Positions 19,634 through 27,565 of a DNA stretch of 64,000 nt are shown piece after piece. Each line of letters starts with the position of its first letter. Positions within the stretch are counted from its first letter, which is position 1. Source of the DNA: an uncultured Burkholderiales bacterium (lineage in GTDB: Bacteria > Pseudomonadota > Gammaproteobacteria > Burkholderiales > Burkholderiaceae_C); assembly GCA_945952065.1 (NCBI GenBank), contig CAMFGY010000002.1, positions 62,001 through 126,000 on the forward strand, in the 5' to 3' direction. Both the position numbers and the translations under genes were made by a program. The notes below the pieces were generated by a model that had not been told where the DNA came from, did not search any database, and saw nothing but the letters and a program-made list of their open reading frames with translations.

Positions 19634-21886
19634 TCAACGCGGATCGCGAACGCGCAGCAGCCGCAAGCCGTTGAAGACCACCAGGAGACTCGCGCCCATG
19701 TCGGCGAACACGGCCATCCACATGCTCGCGTCGCCGATCACGGCCGCGATCAGGAACACGAACTTGATGCCCAGGGCGAGGCTGATGTTCTGCCACAGGA
19801 CCGCATGCGTACGCTGCGACAGGCGGATGGTCTCTGGCAAGCGCCGCAAATCGTCGTTCATCACGACCACGTCAGCGGCTTCCATGGCCGTGTGCGTACC
19901 TGCCGCGCCCATGGCAAAGCCGATGTCGGCCTGGGCCAGGGCCGGTGCGTCGTTGATGCCGTCGCCCGTCATGGCCGTTGGGCCATGAGCGGCCTGCAAG
20001 GCCTGGATGGCAGCCAGCTTCTCTTCGGGCAGCAAATTGCCGTGCACTTCGGCGATGCCTGCCTGGGCCGCGATAGCCTCGGCAGTGGCCTGGTTGTCGC
20101 CGGTGAGCATGATTGGCGTGACGCCCAGCGCCTTCAGCTCCGCCACCGCTTTTTGCGACGAAGCCTTGATGGTGTCGGCGACGGCACAGAGCGCCAGCAC
20201 GCCGCACTCGCTCGCCAGCAGGGTCACGGTGCGCCCAGCCTGTTCATGCGCACGCAGCCGGGTTTCAATTTCGGGCGTGCATTGGCCGCGCTCCTCGATC
20301 CAGCGATGGTTTGCCAGCACATAGGCCGCGCCGTCGATTCGACCTTGCACGCCGCGCCCGGGCGCAGCGGCAAAGTCATCGACTTCCCGCTGAACCGCTG
20401 ATGCGTCGCCAGCTTGCAAACCTTGTGCAATCGCGGAGGAGACGGGATGGTCCGAGCGGTTTGCAAGGCTCAGAGCCAGGGAGGCCAATTGCGCATGGTC
20501 CGTAGCAGAATCTACCGGTTCAAATTCCATCAGCCGTGGCTTGCCTTCGGTGATCGTGCCGGTCTTGTCCAGCGCCACGGCCTTGAGCTTGCGCGCATCT
20601 TCCAAGTACACACCACCCTTGATGAGAATGCCACGGCGCGCCGCAGCGGCCAGGCCGCTGACCACCGTGACAGGCGTCGAGATGACCAGCGCGCAAGGGC
20701 AGGCGATGACCAGCAGCACCAGGGCCTTGTAGAGCGCCTGCATCCAGGTCCATCCCATCAACCAGGGCGTGAGCAGAGCAACGGCCAGGGCCAGCACGAA
20801 CACCGCAGGTGTGTAGATTGCAGCGAAGCGATCCACAAAGCGTTGGGTCGGTGCTCGCGAGCCTTGAGCCTGCTCGACCGCATGGATGATGCGGGCCAGC
20901 GTGCTGTCCGAGGCGGGTGCCGTGACGCGGAATTCAAGCGCCGCCACCTGGTTGATGGTGCCGGCATAAACCTCGTCACCTGGCCCCTTGTCGATTGGCA
21001 TACTTTCGCCGGTGATCGGTGCCTGGTCGATGGCACTGGTGCCCGTCAGGATCACGCCGTCGAGCGGGACGCGCTCGCCGGGTCGAATCCGAACCGTGGC
21101 CCCGACGGCCACCGAGGCGGTGAGCTGTCGAACCCATGTGCCGTCGTCCTGGCGCACCTCCGCCTCTTCCGGCGCCATCGCCAGCAAGCTCTTGATGGCG
21201 TTGCGGGCTCGGTCAACGGCGCGTGCCTCGATCAACTCGGCAATGGCATACAACGCCATGACCATTGCGGCTTCGGGCCATTGCCCGATCAGGAAAGCAC
21301 CTGTGACGGCAACCGCCATCAGGCCATTGATGTTGAGGCGCCCGGCTTTCAGCGCCATCAAGCCCTTCTTGTACGTGCTGAAGCCAGCCAAGGCGATGGC
21401 GAGGCCGGCCAGGGCCATCTCGGCGACCCGGGCAGGCAGGCCATCTGCCGCGAGGAAGAACACACCTTCCGCTGCAATGGCGAGCGCCAGCGCGAGAACG
21501 AGTTTTGGCAGTTCTGACTTCAGCGGCTCGGGTGCAGCATGGTCCGAATCGTCTTGCCCATCTGCGCTGGGCCGATCCAGCGACTGCGGGTCAAAGCCGA
21601 TCTTGCGGACTGCGGAGAGCGCGGCCTCCAACGCGGCAGGACTTGCCGACAGGGACATGACGCGCTGCCCAAGGTCGAAGCGCAAGGCATCAATGCCAGA
21701 AATCGGCTCCAGCGCCCGGCGAATCTCGGACTCCTCGGAGGCGCAGTCCATGGTGTTGATGCGAAACCGCTGGGCCGAACCACCCAGGTTTGCGACTTGC
21801 GGCGAACTCGCCGGTGCAGTTGCCCCACAGGCGGAGCCGCAGCAGGCATTGCCCGAAGGCACGGTACTGGCGTTCTGAATGTCCAT
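19634..21886 (-). CDS. cadA: Heavy-metal translocating P1B-type ATPase (Cd/Zn/Pb)
   Basis: This 750-residue ATPase exports divalent soft metals. The N-terminus has a cysteine cluster (NACCGSACG) and a heavy-metal domain whose motif is MDCASEE rather than the usual CxxC. The membrane metal site is CPC in ACPCALVIST. The phosphorylation site is DKTGTIT, the actuator motif is TGES, and the hinge is GDGINDAPAL. The CPC class with DCASEE fits Zn/Cd/Pb pumps of the ZntA/CadA type. A CadR/PbrR-type regulator is divergent and its promoter lies in the 66-base gap. The genes downstream (czcI, C, B, PII-like, A) follow closely, so this promoter may feed all of them. Confidence 0.92.
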   Translation of the reverse strand: MDIQNASTVPSGNACCGSACGATAPASSPQVANLGGSAQRFRINTMDCASEESEIRRALEPISGIDALRFDLGQRVMSLSASPAALEAALSAVRKIGFDPQSLDRPSADGQDDSDHAAPEPLKSELPKLVLALALAIAAEGVFFLAADGLPARVAEMALAGLAIALAGFSTYKKGLMALKAGRLNINGLMAVAVTGAFLIGQWPEAAMVMALYAIAELIEARAVDRARNAIKSLLAMAPEEAEVRQDDGTWVRQLTASVAVGATVRIRPGERVPLDGVILTGTSAIDQAPITGESMPIDKGPGDEVYAGTINQVAALEFRVTAPASDSTLARIIHAVEQAQGSRAPTQRFVDRFAAIYTPAVFVLALAVALLTPWLMGWTWMQALYKALVLLVIACPCALVISTPVTVVSGLAAAARRGILIKGGVYLEDARKLKAVALDKTGTITEGKPRLMEFEPVDSATDHAQLASLALSLANRSDHPVSSAIAQGLQAGDASAVQREVDDFAAAPGRGVQGRIDGAAYVLANHRWIEERGQCTPEIETRLRAHEQAGRTVTLLASECGVLALCAVADTIKASSQKAVAELKALGVTPIMLTGDNQATAEAIAAQAGIAEVHGNLLPEEKLAAIQALQAAHGPTAMTGDGINDAPALAQADIGFAMGAAGTHTAMEAADVVVMNDDLRRLPETIRLSQRTHAVLWQNISLALGIKFVFLIAAVIGDASMWMAVFADMGASLLVVFNGLRLLRVRDPR

Positions 21887-21892
21887 GTGGCA

Positions 21893-21923
21893 ATTGGGAA
21901 CCCTGTAGCAGGTGTAGAGTCAA
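21893..21923 (-). promoter_or_regulatory. CadR/PbrR-type operator-promoter for the P-type ATPase
   Basis: Read on the minus strand, TTGACT (21923-21918) is followed by the partial dyad ACTCTACA...TACAGGGT and a poor -10 about 19-20 bases further. This resembles the TTGACTCTAT...ACAGGGT promoters that PbrR and CadR activate. The weak -10 and long spacer imply dependence on the activator. Confidence 0.72.
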
Positions 21924-21952
21924 GCGCTTCAAACGAAGAATCGGGTGCGTTC

Positions 21953-22438
21953 ATGAAGATTGGGGACTTGGCCACGGCTACGGCCACGCAGGTGGAGACG
22001 ATCCGCTTCTATGAGCGTGAAGGCCTGATTCCAGCCCCGGCACGCACGGCGGCCAATTACCGCAGCTATGACGAGTCCCACGTCGAACGCCTCGCCTTCA
22101 TCCGCAAATGCCGGTCGCTGGACATGGCGCTGGACGAGGTCCGAGACCTGCTGCGACTCAGGGACGAGCCCCGGAGCGGGTGCGGCGATGTGAACCTCCT
22201 GCTGGACGCGCACATCGAGCATGTGGCGCAACGGGTTGCCGAGCTGACAGCCTTGAAACAGGATTTGATGGCCCTTCGGTCCCGTTGCCATGGGCCAAGC
22301 GCAAACGCCGACTGCCAAATCCTGAAGGAACTGAGCTCGGGAGCCGCAGCGCGCGATACAGGCCGGTCAACAAACGCCAGACAGCACCCCGGGGGAGTCC
22401 ATGGCATCAATCCGCAGCGAAGCACCGGCCGGCGCTGA
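21953..22438 (+). CDS. cadR: Cd(II)/Pb(II)-responsive MerR-family regulator
   Basis: This 161-residue MerR-type regulator starts MKIGDLATATATQVETIRFYEREGLIP. Cysteines at 77, 112 and 121 lie in RSGCGDVN and RCHGPSANADCQ, which is the CadR/PbrR metal site (C77, C112, C119 in the type protein, with a 2-residue shift for the last). It is divergent from the P-type ATPase and should activate that promoter when Cd, Pb or Zn rises. The ATG at 21953 is in the usual place for the family, so the longer ORF from 21539 is rejected. After about residue 135 the sequence looks unconserved. Confidence 0.88.
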   Translation: MKIGDLATATATQVETIRFYEREGLIPAPARTAANYRSYDESHVERLAFIRKCRSLDMALDEVRDLLRLRDEPRSGCGDVNLLLDAHIEHVAQRVAELTALKQDLMALRSRCHGPSANADCQILKELSSGAAARDTGRSTNARQHPGGVHGINPQRSTGRR

Positions 22439-22666
22439 TCGCTTGCGCGAACGCTGCAGGTGCGGCGCACAGCTGGCAATGACTGACGCAGGGCTCAGGC
22501 TCGTGGCCGACGCCTCGATCATCAGCGACAGTAGCCAGCCGGTGAACGGGTTTCTGCGTTGCGCCATGTCCCTTGCGCTGTCGGATTCGCAGCCTCAACG
22601 CTCCGTGGACTTTAGCCAGGGGATCACAATGCCAGGTCCCGTATTCGCCGGTTGACTGCTGTAAGA

Positions 22667-22960
22667 TCACATTCGACCAGGCCCGTCGCCCAGAGCGTCT
22701 GATTTTTCTCCCCCTTGAGGGACCCGCAAAGCCCAGCTCCGCTGGGCTTTTGCCTTTCCAAATGTCAGCGCTCGCATGCTTGCAGCCGCATAGACTCCGC
22801 GGCAAGGCTTTCTACGCTCAAGCGCTTCCATCGCCGATGCCAGCGTCGAGGGCACCGCCCCGCCCTCCAAAAGCAGGCGCAAATGCTGGGCCATATTGAG
22901 ACGGTGGCTTACCTCACTGCGGACCGACGTCGAGACGGTTGCGGATGGCTTCTTGGACAT
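22667..22960 (-). CDS. Small protein A, related to the gene at 24254
   Basis: This 97-residue ORF contains LNMAQHLRLLLEGGAVPSTLASAMEALERRK (residues 22-52, given in outline). It aligns without gaps to the small protein at 24254-24451: both have LN-x-A, H-x-R-x-L, EG, ST, SAM and ALER at the same spacing. The second half (from about residue 55) reads backward through a terminator hairpin and may not be native, so the original stop may have been lost. No strong ribosome-binding site is visible. The function is unknown. The conserved motif pair is the reason to call it a gene. Confidence 0.45.
   Translation of the reverse strand: MSKKPSATVSTSVRSEVSHRLNMAQHLRLLLEGGAVPSTLASAMEALERRKPCRGVYAAASMRALTFGKAKAQRSWALRVPQGGEKSDALGDGPGRM
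22728..22750 (+). terminator. Strong intrinsic terminator hairpin
   Basis: AAAGCCCAGC-TCC-GCTGGGCTTT is a perfect 10-bp stem with a 3-base loop, followed by further T. It can end transcription coming from the cadR side. It lies antisense within small ORF A. Confidence 0.8.
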
Positions 22961-23080
22961 GCGGCAAGAGGTATCATGTCCGAACTGCCTTCGCTACGAA
23001 ATGCCCAACAGCCTGGCTTGACGCAGGCCAAGACCTTGGGCGTTCGGCGCTCGTGCCCGGCTTCTGATCCGTTGATCAGG

Positions 23081-23407
23081 TCACTCCGGCTCAGCGGATC
23101 GAGACCAAGACTTCAAGAAGTCCTGGCGTTCTTGTTCGCTGAGGATCCCAGAAAACGGCGAGGTCTGCCGCAGAACCTGACCTCGCTCAGTCTCTTCAAC
23201 CGCCGCAGCAAGCGCCGCATCCATGCCGAGATCGACCAGCTTTTGCCACTCAACGACATACGGCAGGGAGGACAAGTTCACCTTTTCGTATTGCCGATTC
23301 AATGTCTGCTGAACGAGGTTGAACAACTCCGGGTCGCGCCTGATCTTCTGCACCACCAAGCGGTGCAGCGCCAAGCTTTTCCCGTCAATATCGGCTGGGC
23401 TGAACAC
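23081..23407 (-). CDS. Hypothetical protein, second gene of an overlapping pair
   Basis: This 108-residue protein begins MFSPADIDGKSLALHRLVVQKIRRDPELF and ends with QTSPFSGILSEQERQDFLKSW (outline). It is hydrophilic and helical. I recall this kind of sequence from small partner proteins of toxin-like genes, but cannot name a family. It overlaps the end of the upstream ORF (23299-23823) by 109 bases in another frame, which is unusually long. The overlap may be genuine coupling or the trace of a frameshift. Confidence 0.6.
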   Translation of the reverse strand: MFSPADIDGKSLALHRLVVQKIRRDPELFNLVQQTLNRQYEKVNLSSLPYVVEWQKLVDLGMDAALAAAVEETERGQVLRQTSPFSGILSEQERQDFLKSWSRSAEPE

Positions 23408-23823
23408 GCGATGAACTTACAAAGGCCAGCGATGCATTGATACGTCGGCGTTGCCTGCGCCGCTGGCTCAATGCTGCACACTTCTGAGGCGGATGGCGCA
23501 CACGCAGCGATACGCTCAGGATGCCGCGTGAAGTCGCCGACCCAGCCGGAGGGTGTGAAATAGTCATCGCCGAGAACATCAAAGCCACGATGTTCAGGCG
23601 GACGGCCATCATGCACGAGCGGCAGCACTGCTGCCGCAATCGAACGATAACGGGTTGGGTAACCGTTGCCTGATTCGAACTTTGCCTGGCCCTGTTCCAC
23701 AAGCCGGTCGATCCAGTCAAGGCCGCCTATGCCGCATCGCCAGCTTACAAGCGTACGGACATCGTCCAGCTTCGCAGGCGCATCTCCGTCGGCAAGTGAA
23801 ATGACTATGAGCCAGCCCAGCAT
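23299..23823 (-). CDS. Hypothetical protein, first gene of an overlapping pair
   Basis: This 174-residue ORF has a convincing first 135 residues, with LVSWRCGIGGLDWIDRLVEQGQ near 27-48 and VLGDDYFTPSGWVGDF near 82-97. The last 36 residues are rich in Cys, Trp and Arg (KAWRCTAWWCRRSG). They are the out-of-frame reading of the downstream gene, so the native product may end earlier or a frameshift may have lengthened it. No known domain was recognised. The pair has a toxin-antitoxin-like arrangement, but that is only context. Confidence 0.55.
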   Translation of the reverse strand: MLGWLIVISLADGDAPAKLDDVRTLVSWRCGIGGLDWIDRLVEQGQAKFESGNGYPTRYRSIAAAVLPLVHDGRPPEHRGFDVLGDDYFTPSGWVGDFTRHPERIAACAPSASEVCSIEPAAQATPTYQCIAGLCKFIACSAQPILTGKAWRCTAWWCRRSGATRSCSTSFSRH

Positions 23824-23981
23824 CTTTGTTCCCGATGGCGCAGCAGGCCGAATCTCTCATTGGCCTACAGCCGGACGGATGGTCAGTGGCGGCAGACACT
23901 TACGAACGACCCTGAATTTAAGCGGTGAACTGAAATTACCTGAAATTGACCAAATTCGGTAGCGTCCCATGCCGCTCCTAG

Positions 23982-24218
23982 CCGGCGCAGCGATGTTCGG
24001 AAGACCGCGTTGCGATTCAATGCAAAGGGTCGGCGACGTTCGGCAAACCGGTCATCCTGGAGCGCTGGCAGGTCAACCGCGTTGGCGCCGCCGAGAAGGC
24101 TGCGCACGACATGCTCAAGGCACGTGGGAAGTGGCGCAAGAACATTCCTGGGACCGAGTGGTTCAACACGACAGTCCCAAAGATTCAGTCGATCATCGAT
24201 TTCGTCACCGCAGGCTAG
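23982..24218 (+). pseudogene. 5'-truncated gene fragment, possibly GIY-YIG-type nuclease C-terminus
   Basis: An open frame of 78 codons ends at TAG 24216. It reads KGSATFGKPVILERW, then NRVGAAEKAAHDMLKARGKWRK, then GTEWFNTTVPKIQSII. This looks like the last third of a small nuclease of the GIY-YIG/T5orf172 type, in which a conserved AxEKxxHxxL and a TEWF precede the end. There is no start codon in a sensible position and a stop lies directly upstream, so the gene is 5'-truncated. The family assignment is tentative. Confidence 0.4.
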
Positions 24219-24253
24219 CGCCTTGCCTCGCTGAGTGCTATCTTGGCGGCGCC

Positions 24254-24451
24254 ATGCCAAGGAAAGCTCTACTTCCGCAGCCCGTACAGCTGCAGACCGC
24301 ACCGAAATCGGTGCTGAACGTAGCGCTGCACGCCCGGATCTTGGCCGAGGGTACGGCCAAGGCAAGTACCTGGGAATCGGCCATGGCTGCACTTGAACGG
24401 GTAAGGGTGGCCCGCCATCAGGCTGGAAAATCCGAGTCGTTATCCCCGTAA
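24254..24451 (+). CDS. Small protein B, related to the gene at 22960
   Basis: This 65-residue protein is MPRKALL... with the core LNVALHARILAEG and ASTWESAMAALERVR. The core matches small protein A (22667-22960) at LN, A, H, R, L, EG, ST, SAM and ALER. It is basic and mostly helical. It starts 36 bases after the nuclease-like fragment and is followed after about 120 bases by a promoter-like sequence and terminator. The function is unknown. The presence of two divergent copies within 1.4 kb supports a real gene family. Confidence 0.55.
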   Translation: MPRKALLPQPVQLQTAPKSVLNVALHARILAEGTAKASTWESAMAALERVRVARHQAGKSESLSP

Positions 24452-24546
24452 TTTGCGTGAAATCAACAAGTTACGCGATCTTTGGTGGGAACGAGTTGGC
24501 GAATGAGCTTGCGATATGGAGTTAACGTAAAAGAGCGGCCGCAACA

Positions 24547-24701
24547 TGTCCTAGGACAAGATTTCAGGTATAGTTGCTCCCAACAACGCCACCACGCCAT
24601 CTTTGGTTGAAAGGCCAAAGAGTCCCGAGAGGGGGCGCACCAGGGTTGGTTACGTTTTTCGCGTCAGCGGTAAAAAAGCCTCGCATCAGCGGGGCTTTTT
24701 T
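24547..24701 (+). ncRNA. Candidate small RNA with palindromic operator and terminator
   Basis: A perfect 12-bp palindrome TGTCCTAGGACA (24547-24558) lies over the -35 position of a TATAGT -10 box (24569-24574). From about 24581 a transcript would fold a CTTTGG/CCAAAG hairpin (24601-24620) and end at the intrinsic terminator AAAAAAGCC...GGCTTTTTT (24672-24701). No ORF with coding character fits inside. Size would be about 120 nt. This is a prediction from signals only; alternatively the terminator serves the convergent Abi gene. Confidence 0.4.
24672..24701 (+). terminator. Intrinsic terminator, probably bidirectional
   Basis: AAAAAAGCC and GGCTTTTTT form the stem, extended by TCGC/GCGG-like pairing around CATCA, with A and T tracts on both sides. 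It can end transcription of the candidate sRNA and of the convergent Abi gene whose stop lies at 24731. Confidence 0.75.
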
Positions 24702-24730
24702 ACGTCCGCACTTTGCTAAACGATTCGACG

Positions 24731-25708
24731 CTAGAAGCTCCAGAGGAGGTCGTCCCTCCAAGTTCCCTGGCCCCACGGAAGGAAGCCTGCGGCAGAGCCT
24801 ATGTCAACCGCGCTTTGCCAGTCCAGGAATGTGTAGAGCTTTCGACTCCACATGGAGCGCGGATCCACGCACCTCAGCAACACGGCGATCACGACCATCA
24901 GCGTTCTGAGATCAGTGCCTGGCCCCTGGAACAACTGTGCCACGCTGGGGTCGCGAGGCGCAGTGGGCGCAAACGGAAAGGTCTTGTGGGTGATGCGGCC
25001 GTGATGCGCGCATCTGTTCCGGAGGACGCTGAGGGAATGGAACCAGTCTTCCAAGATCGTGTGATCGATCCGCTTGCCGCTCGGGTACTTCCAGGAGTCC
25101 GAAATCTGCTTTTGCTCCGAAGCCTCGAGTCCCTCAAATAGGAATGCCCACGTTCGGAAGCTGGCGCATTCCCTGACCATCCAGCCTGGTGGCATGCGGG
25201 TGGCCGGATCGGTGTACTTCGCGTAGTACCGGTCAAGGAACTGATGGGTATCGCTGCTCCGTCGAGCATAGGGCTGACCGCGATTCAGGTCGAATTCCGC
25301 GGCGCTGGCGAGAGCGTCCAAGTTGTCCGCATGCTTGCCTGCCTTAAACGGCTTAGGCGACAGTGGCCAGTGCGATCCATGAGCCCGCGACAGATGATCG
25401 CAAATGGACGCACGGATTGCGACCTCGAGCTGACTGAGGCCTTCGATGCAATGCATGCGCAGTGATGCGTCCAAGTCATGCAGGGCAACGATCCTCTCGA
25501 TGCTCGCACCGGCCTTGAAGTTATGGCGGTTGCCGCCTCCGCCACCATGAACGAAGGGGAGCATGAATCCACTGAGGCGGAAATAGCCAACGCGATCCAG
25601 GACCCTGCGCGCCATCGCCAGTTCGTCGGGAGAGTTCAGCGGTAAGCCTCGTTGAGACATCAGATCAATCAACTTTTGCTGACTCAATGGAAGCTTGGTG
25701 AATTTCAT
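24731..25708 (-). CDS. Abi_2 (AbiD/AbiF-like) abortive infection protein
   Basis: This protein of about 325 residues belongs to the Abi_2 family of phage abortive-infection proteins. It opens with KLPLSQQKLIDLMSQRGL and GYFRLSGFMLPF, typical of the family. The C-terminal half has the HEPN-type motif RNRCAHHGRI, an R-x4-6-H ribonuclease signature. It probably cleaves RNA after phage infection. The ATG at 25708 is used; a TTG 21 bases upstream is also open. It is a single gene on the minus strand within the patchwork region. Confidence 0.82.
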   Translation of the reverse strand: MKFTKLPLSQQKLIDLMSQRGLPLNSPDELAMARRVLDRVGYFRLSGFMLPFVHGGGGGNRHNFKAGASIERIVALHDLDASLRMHCIEGLSQLEVAIRASICDHLSRAHGSHWPLSPKPFKAGKHADNLDALASAAEFDLNRGQPYARRSSDTHQFLDRYYAKYTDPATRMPPGWMVRECASFRTWAFLFEGLEASEQKQISDSWKYPSGKRIDHTILEDWFHSLSVLRNRCAHHGRITHKTFPFAPTAPRDPSVAQLFQGPGTDLRTLMVVIAVLLRCVDPRSMWSRKLYTFLDWQSAVDIGSAAGFLPWGQGTWRDDLLWSF

Positions 25709-25921
25709 TGGCGAGGGCGGGTTGGACAAACACTAAATATCTCAATTGGACCAGACCGGTGATGCGGCGGGCGGCCGATGGCGCGGCAAACAACGGCTAA
25801 ATGCACCCCGGTCTAACGAACGCCGCGGGCGTTTTTCGCCCAACCTCAAATCTAAAATTTGCGGACTCCGAAAAGCGTTATGGAAGAGATTCATGGCGCC
25901 AAATGGGCTAAGGACCGCATC

Positions 25922-26137
25922 ATGACCACTTCAGACTTTTGGCATCAAGCATTCATTGCAGCGCTCACCCGGCTGCCAGCCGAAGAGGCGAAAGCTGAGG
26001 CCGATCGTGCCTTTGACCTCGCAGTGGATCATTGGGATGAGGTCAAGAAGCGTTGGGGCGGGGTTGTGCAAGTGTGGGCGCCCTACGATCAGCTCGACAT
26101 CACGAACATGGGGCGCCCCGCGGCCAAGGCCACCTAG
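25922..26137 (+). CDS. Small hypothetical protein
   Basis: This 71-residue protein starts MTTSDFWHQAFIAAL and has an acidic helical middle (AEEAKAEADRAFDLAVDHWDEV). An AAGGA ribosome-binding site lies 7 bases before ATG 25922, which is why I prefer it to the upstream TTG at 25859. It overlaps the 3' end of the convergent small gene by 4 bases. No domain was recognised. Confidence 0.5.
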   Translation: MTTSDFWHQAFIAALTRLPAEEAKAEADRAFDLAVDHWDEVKKRWGGVVQVWAPYDQLDITNMGRPAAKAT

Positions 26138-26364
26138 TCCGGCGTGTCGCCAAGTCGGAGGCCTTGCTCCGCAAGCCATTCGACAGCATCTTGATAGGTC
26201 GGATGTCCCGCCGAGAGAACCTCTATCGGCGATGACCCGAACACCACGACCCAGTATTCATACTCAGGCGGGTCTAGCAGTTCGCCGTCGTTGTCAGGCT
26301 TTGCTACCGCGACGATTCCGACCTTTCGGCCTTTTGGCGGCCGTCCTGCGCTCATAGGCTTCAT
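26134..26364 (-). CDS. Small hypothetical protein
   Basis: This 76-residue protein starts MKPMSAGRPPKGRKVGIVAVAK and has a compact core EYWVVVFGSSPIEVLSAGHPT. A strong GGGAGG site lies 5 bases upstream of the ATG, which supports expression. The N-terminal basic stretch is DNA-binding-like, but no family was recognised. It converges on the gene at 25922. Confidence 0.5.
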   Translation of the reverse strand: MKPMSAGRPPKGRKVGIVAVAKPDNDGELLDPPEYEYWVVVFGSSPIEVLSAGHPTYQDAVEWLAEQGLRLGDTPD

Positions 26365-26559
26365 AGTCCTCCCTCTTTCGGCAAGGATTCTCCCACGCAG
26401 GTCGCGACGCCTAGCTTATCAACGAACCGGCAGGTAAAGCGACAAGCCGCAGTCCGATATCCGATCATCTCAGCTTGCTCAGGATGTCTCGATGCACCCC
26501 GCTTGGCTAAGCCCAAGGCCTTGGGTGACGGGTTGGTCACCGCGAAGTAGAGAGCGAAT

Positions 26560-26770
26560 AAGGGCGGCCCCTTCGGACCCGAAAGCAGCTGAGGATCAAC
26601 CGACAGGAAGCGGATCCGAGCCGGCACCTTGCGGAGGTGATCGATCCGAGGGACACCGTACTTCTTGTCTTCGACCGAAACCCCCAGCCATGCGTTGGTT
26701 GGCACCTGCCTGGCTTTGAAGAAGCGCGCCATGCGCGCTGCTCGTTTCGTGAGGATCTGATACCAGCCCC
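26560..26770 (-). pseudogene. Remnant of a DUF5131 (phage Gp37/Gp68) gene
   Basis: The frame encodes LTKRAARMARFFKARQ, then NAWLGVSVEDKKYGVPRIDHL, then KVPARIRFLSVDPQLL. This is the central core of DUF5131/Gp37Gp68 phage-type radical-SAM-like proteins (LTKR...NVWLGVSVED...RIxxLRxxPAxxRFLSxEPLL). The N-terminal cysteine-containing part and the C-terminal half are missing. The surrounding frame is open but nonsensical. It marks a former phage or plasmid gene. Confidence 0.65.
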
Positions 26771-26830
26771 GACAGCGAGGAGATGCCTCGCCGCCAATCG
26801 GCTTATGCTCGCCACCCACCCCTCCCCGGC

Positions 26831-26873
26831 AATTGCGGTGAATTGCGGTGAATTGCGGTCCAACACCGCAATT
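26831..26873 (+). repeat. Three tandem 10-bp repeats plus an inverted copy
   Basis: AATTGCGGTG occurs at 26831-26840 and 26841-26850. It occurs with the last base changed at 26851-26860, and as an inverted copy CACCGCAATT at 26864-26873. The exact 10-base period puts the copies on one face of the helix. It lies upstream (on the minus strand) of the DUF5131 remnant. Confidence 0.85.
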
Positions 26874-27155
26874 GCGGCTCCCGACAGCAATTGGGCCAAG
26901 GCCTGACTTGCTTCGTTTTCTCCTGATCGCCACACCGGCCCTCTTCCCCAGACAGAAAAAAGCCCCGGCCATGGGCCGAGGCTGGAAAGCCTAACGCTGT
27001 CATCACGCTGAGGCTCCTGCTCAGGGAGGGAAAGCAGGGGCGACACCTCGCGGCGCTGCCGGACACCACTTTACCAAGCGTCGCATGATTGGATGCTGGG
27101 ACAAACGCGCGGCCTGCTGCTGCAGCGTCGCGCGGTCGGCATCGAGCATACCGCC
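26874..27155. other. Non-coding stretch between the repeat block and the XRE gene
   Basis: No ORF with coding character, promoter or terminator was recognised. A short inverted pair (CGGCC...GGCCG-like) is present near 26935-26985. Together with the repeat block this leaves about 385 bases without a gene. Confidence 0.4.
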
Positions 27156-27410
27156 TCAGCTTTCGTCCAAACCCTGAAACTGCAGCGGATCGACTAGGTC
27201 TCGCAGGGAGACGCCGATGGACTTGGCCAGCGCCTCGGCGCTATCGAAAGAGATGTTGATCGTGCCGCGCTCAACACGGCTGAGATATGCCCGCGACACG
27301 CCAGCCTCCAGCGCCAAGCCCTCTTGGGTCACATCCTTCAAGCGACGAGCTCGACGAAGGTTGCGAGCAAATATCTCTCTGGCGGTGGGGAGCGGCTTGG
27401 CTTTGGACAT
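27156..27410 (-). CDS. XRE-family HTH transcriptional regulator
   Basis: This 84-residue protein is essentially one Cro/C1-type helix-turn-helix: NLRRARRLKDVTQEGLALEAG followed by VSRAYLSRVERGTINIS and a last helix ALAKSIGVSLRDLV (quoted in parts). Such short stand-alone regulators are common on mobile or plasmid-derived DNA. No partner gene is adjacent. The neighbouring tandem repeats at 26831 are 280 bases downstream, so a link is speculative. Confidence 0.8.
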   Translation of the reverse strand: MSKAKPLPTAREIFARNLRRARRLKDVTQEGLALEAGVSRAYLSRVERGTINISFDSAEALAKSIGVSLRDLVDPLQFQGLDES

Positions 27411-27565
27411 GGGCCAAGCATGTATTTTGGGGGCTTCCTTCTCTACACCTTTCGTTATACATTTGGTGCTCTTTGTGGATCATTTAGATTCACATGAAAG
27501 CCTTAATGAATAACACATAGCACAAACAGAACCATCTGATGATCGTTCTACCTGGGGAGGAAGGA

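Noticed and set aside
22715-23440. 241-residue plus-strand ORF
   Set aside because: It runs antisense through small protein A and the overlapping gene pair and has poor coding character.
23883-24392. 169-residue minus-strand ORF
   Set aside because: It is antisense to the nuclease-like fragment and small protein B, and Pro/Arg-rich.
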